DNA from: Cesiribacter sp. SM1
GTDB taxonomy: Bacteria; Bacteroidota; Bacteroidia; Cytophagales; Cyclobacteriaceae
DNA length: 64,000 bases
Direction: 5' to 3'
Assembly: GCF_020178975.1 (NCBI RefSeq)
Contig: NZ_JAHXBU010000042.1
Coordinates: 124,001-188,000, forward strand
Shown here: positions 63,169 to 64,000 of the stretch, one piece after another
How positions within the stretch are numbered: the first letter of the stretch is position 1
How the letters are laid out: the number at the start of each line of letters is the position of its first letter
The notes under the pieces: model-generated
Told to the model about the DNA's origin: nothing
What the model saw: only the letters and a program-made list of their open reading frames with translations
The model's database searches: none
Made by a program: the position numbers and the translations under genes

Positions 63169-64000
63169 TTACTCCAACGCTCCATTCAGCATATAGGTTT
63201 GGCCTTTCTGGGTATTCAGATTAATTACTTTATCCTTGTAACGCAGCTGCAGCGGATTACCCAACCTGGATAAAATATTCACCTGTTTCAGCTTACCTTC
63301 CTCCCACTCAATGTCTACTTCGAAACCACCGCGTGCTACCAGGCCTTCAACACTCCCCACAGGCCAGGCAGCAGGCAGTGCCGGCAGCAGCTCTACTTCG
63401 CCGGCATGGCTTTGCAGCAGCATTTCGGTAATACCGGCTGTTGCGCCAAAGTTGCCATCGATCTGGAAGGGCGGGTGGGTATCGAAGAGGTTGGGCAGCG
63501 TAGATTTGCGCAGGAGCTCCTGCAGGTTTTCATAGGCGGCCTCTGCATCCTGCAGGCGGGCAAAGAAATTAATGATCCAGGCCCTGCTCCAACCGGTATG
63601 TCCGCCGCCATGCGCCAGGCGGTGGTCAATGGTTTTACGGGCTGCAGCCAGCAGTTCAGGATTTTGCTGCTTGGTAATTTGCCTGCCGGGGTGCAGGGCA
63701 AAAAGGTGTGAAATATGGCGGTGTCCCGGCTCATTCTCTTCAAACTCCTCGGTCCACTCCATAATGCGGCCATCGCTGCCTACCTGTGTAGGAGCCAGCC
63801 GGGTGAGTACTTTTTCCATTTGCCGCCGGAAGCCGGCATCCTGCTTTAGCAGTTTACTGGCTTCGATGGTATTGCTTAAGAGGTCGCGGATGATCATATG
63901 GTCCATGGTAGGGCCCATGACCATGGTTGCTACTTCGCCATCTTTGGTCTTGAAGGTGTTTTCCGGAGAAATAGAGGGACCGGATACCAGCTGCTTTGTT
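63169..64000 (-). CDS. GH95 family glycosidase, C-terminal part (5' end outside window)
   Basis: The frame is open to the window edge; 277 residues are visible. [13 protein letters not shown] followed by [41 protein letters not shown] and [20 protein letters not shown] are typical landmarks of GH95 alpha-L-fucosidases, and the C-terminal beta domain ([16 protein letters not shown]) is complete. GH95 enzymes remove alpha-1,2-linked L-fucose, or L-galactose, from glycans such as xyloglucan. Its place beside the xylose operon fits hemicellulose use. Confidence 0.9.
   Translation of the reverse strand, partial: TKQLVSGPSISPENTFKTKDGEVATMVMGPTMDHMIIRDLLSNTIEASKLLKQDAGFRRQMEKVLTRLAPTQVGSDGRIMEWTEEFEENEPGHRHISHLFALHPGRQITKQQNPELLAAARKTIDHRLAHGGGHTGWSRAWIINFFARLQDAEAAYENLQELLRKSTLPNLFDTHPPFQIDGNFGATAGITEMLLQSHAGEVELLPALPAAWPVGSVEGLVARGGFEVDIEWEEGKLKQVNILSRLGNPLQLRYKDKVINLNTQKGQTYMLNGALE

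Noticed and set aside
1-64000. CRISPR arrays and insertion sequences
   Set aside because: No regularly spaced repeats and no transposase or integrase gene seen.

Overview
The window looks like a chromosome segment of a Bacteroidota bacterium, most likely from the order Cytophagales. Base composition is moderate, near 50% GC by eye. Three proteins end in a type IX secretion (T9SS) C-terminal sorting domain, and a few candidate promoters resemble the Bacteroidota -33 TTG / -7 TAnnTTTG type. A TPR histidine kinase with a NarL-type regulator, a group II xylose isomerase and a GH95 enzyme also fit. Family names are from memory of protein families; no search was run.

Layout. 1-13.3 kb is mostly housekeeping: a DUF3999-like protein end, YwbE, DinB, cupin, an acyl-CoA dehydrogenase-like protein with a PAS histidine kinase, a zinc alcohol dehydrogenase, an SRPBCC membrane protein, a SodC-like lipoprotein that appears to keep only the copper site, an acyltransferase, PriA, and an Mrp-NifU iron-sulfur pair. 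13.4-25.2 kb holds two T9SS cargo proteins, a tandem fused D-Ala-D-Ala ligase overlapping a PASTA protein, a rhodanese gene flanked by inverted 48-bp repeats, an M50 protease with a HAD hydrolase, and tRNA-Ile(CAU). 25.4-28.8 kb is an accessory patch: an HNH endonuclease of the phosphorothioate-DNA-binding type, a decayed Fic gene behind two palindromes, a receiver-like (cREC) protein and a truncated T9SS protein. 29-33.2 kb has a secreted TIM-barrel isomerase, a DACNV/diadenylate-cyclase-like protein and two disordered proteins, one a 487-residue Gly/Ser/Tyr/Arg/Asp-rich protein resembling eukaryotic FUS-type low-complexity proteins.

33.8-42.7 kb is the most system-like stretch: eight tightly packed or overlapping genes on one strand encoding an alpha/beta hydrolase with Cys in the nucleophile position, an acetoacetate-decarboxylase-family protein, three small membrane proteins, a patatin, a membrane-anchored metallophosphoesterase and a cholesterol-oxidase-like GMC oxidoreductase. 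The patatin and GMC proteins appear to share a C-terminal domain. I infer a lipid or sterol oxidation pathway at the membrane. 44.9-49.8 kb is a second candidate system: an astacin-type protease without signal peptide, a Q-rich membrane protein, a KAP P-loop NTPase and its separately encoded C-terminal partner, convergent with an unknown 250-residue protein.

50.7-57.9 kb has a TPR histidine kinase/LuxR regulator pair, an unknown protein, an FAD-linked lactone-oxidase-like enzyme, a cell-wall amidase and a fasciclin lipoprotein. 58.5-62.9 kb is a xylose operon (xylB, xylA, sugar porter) behind a LacI/PurR-like palindrome, followed by REP-like palindromes and the end of a GH95 glycosidase gene; together these suggest use of plant hemicellulose such as xyloglucan.
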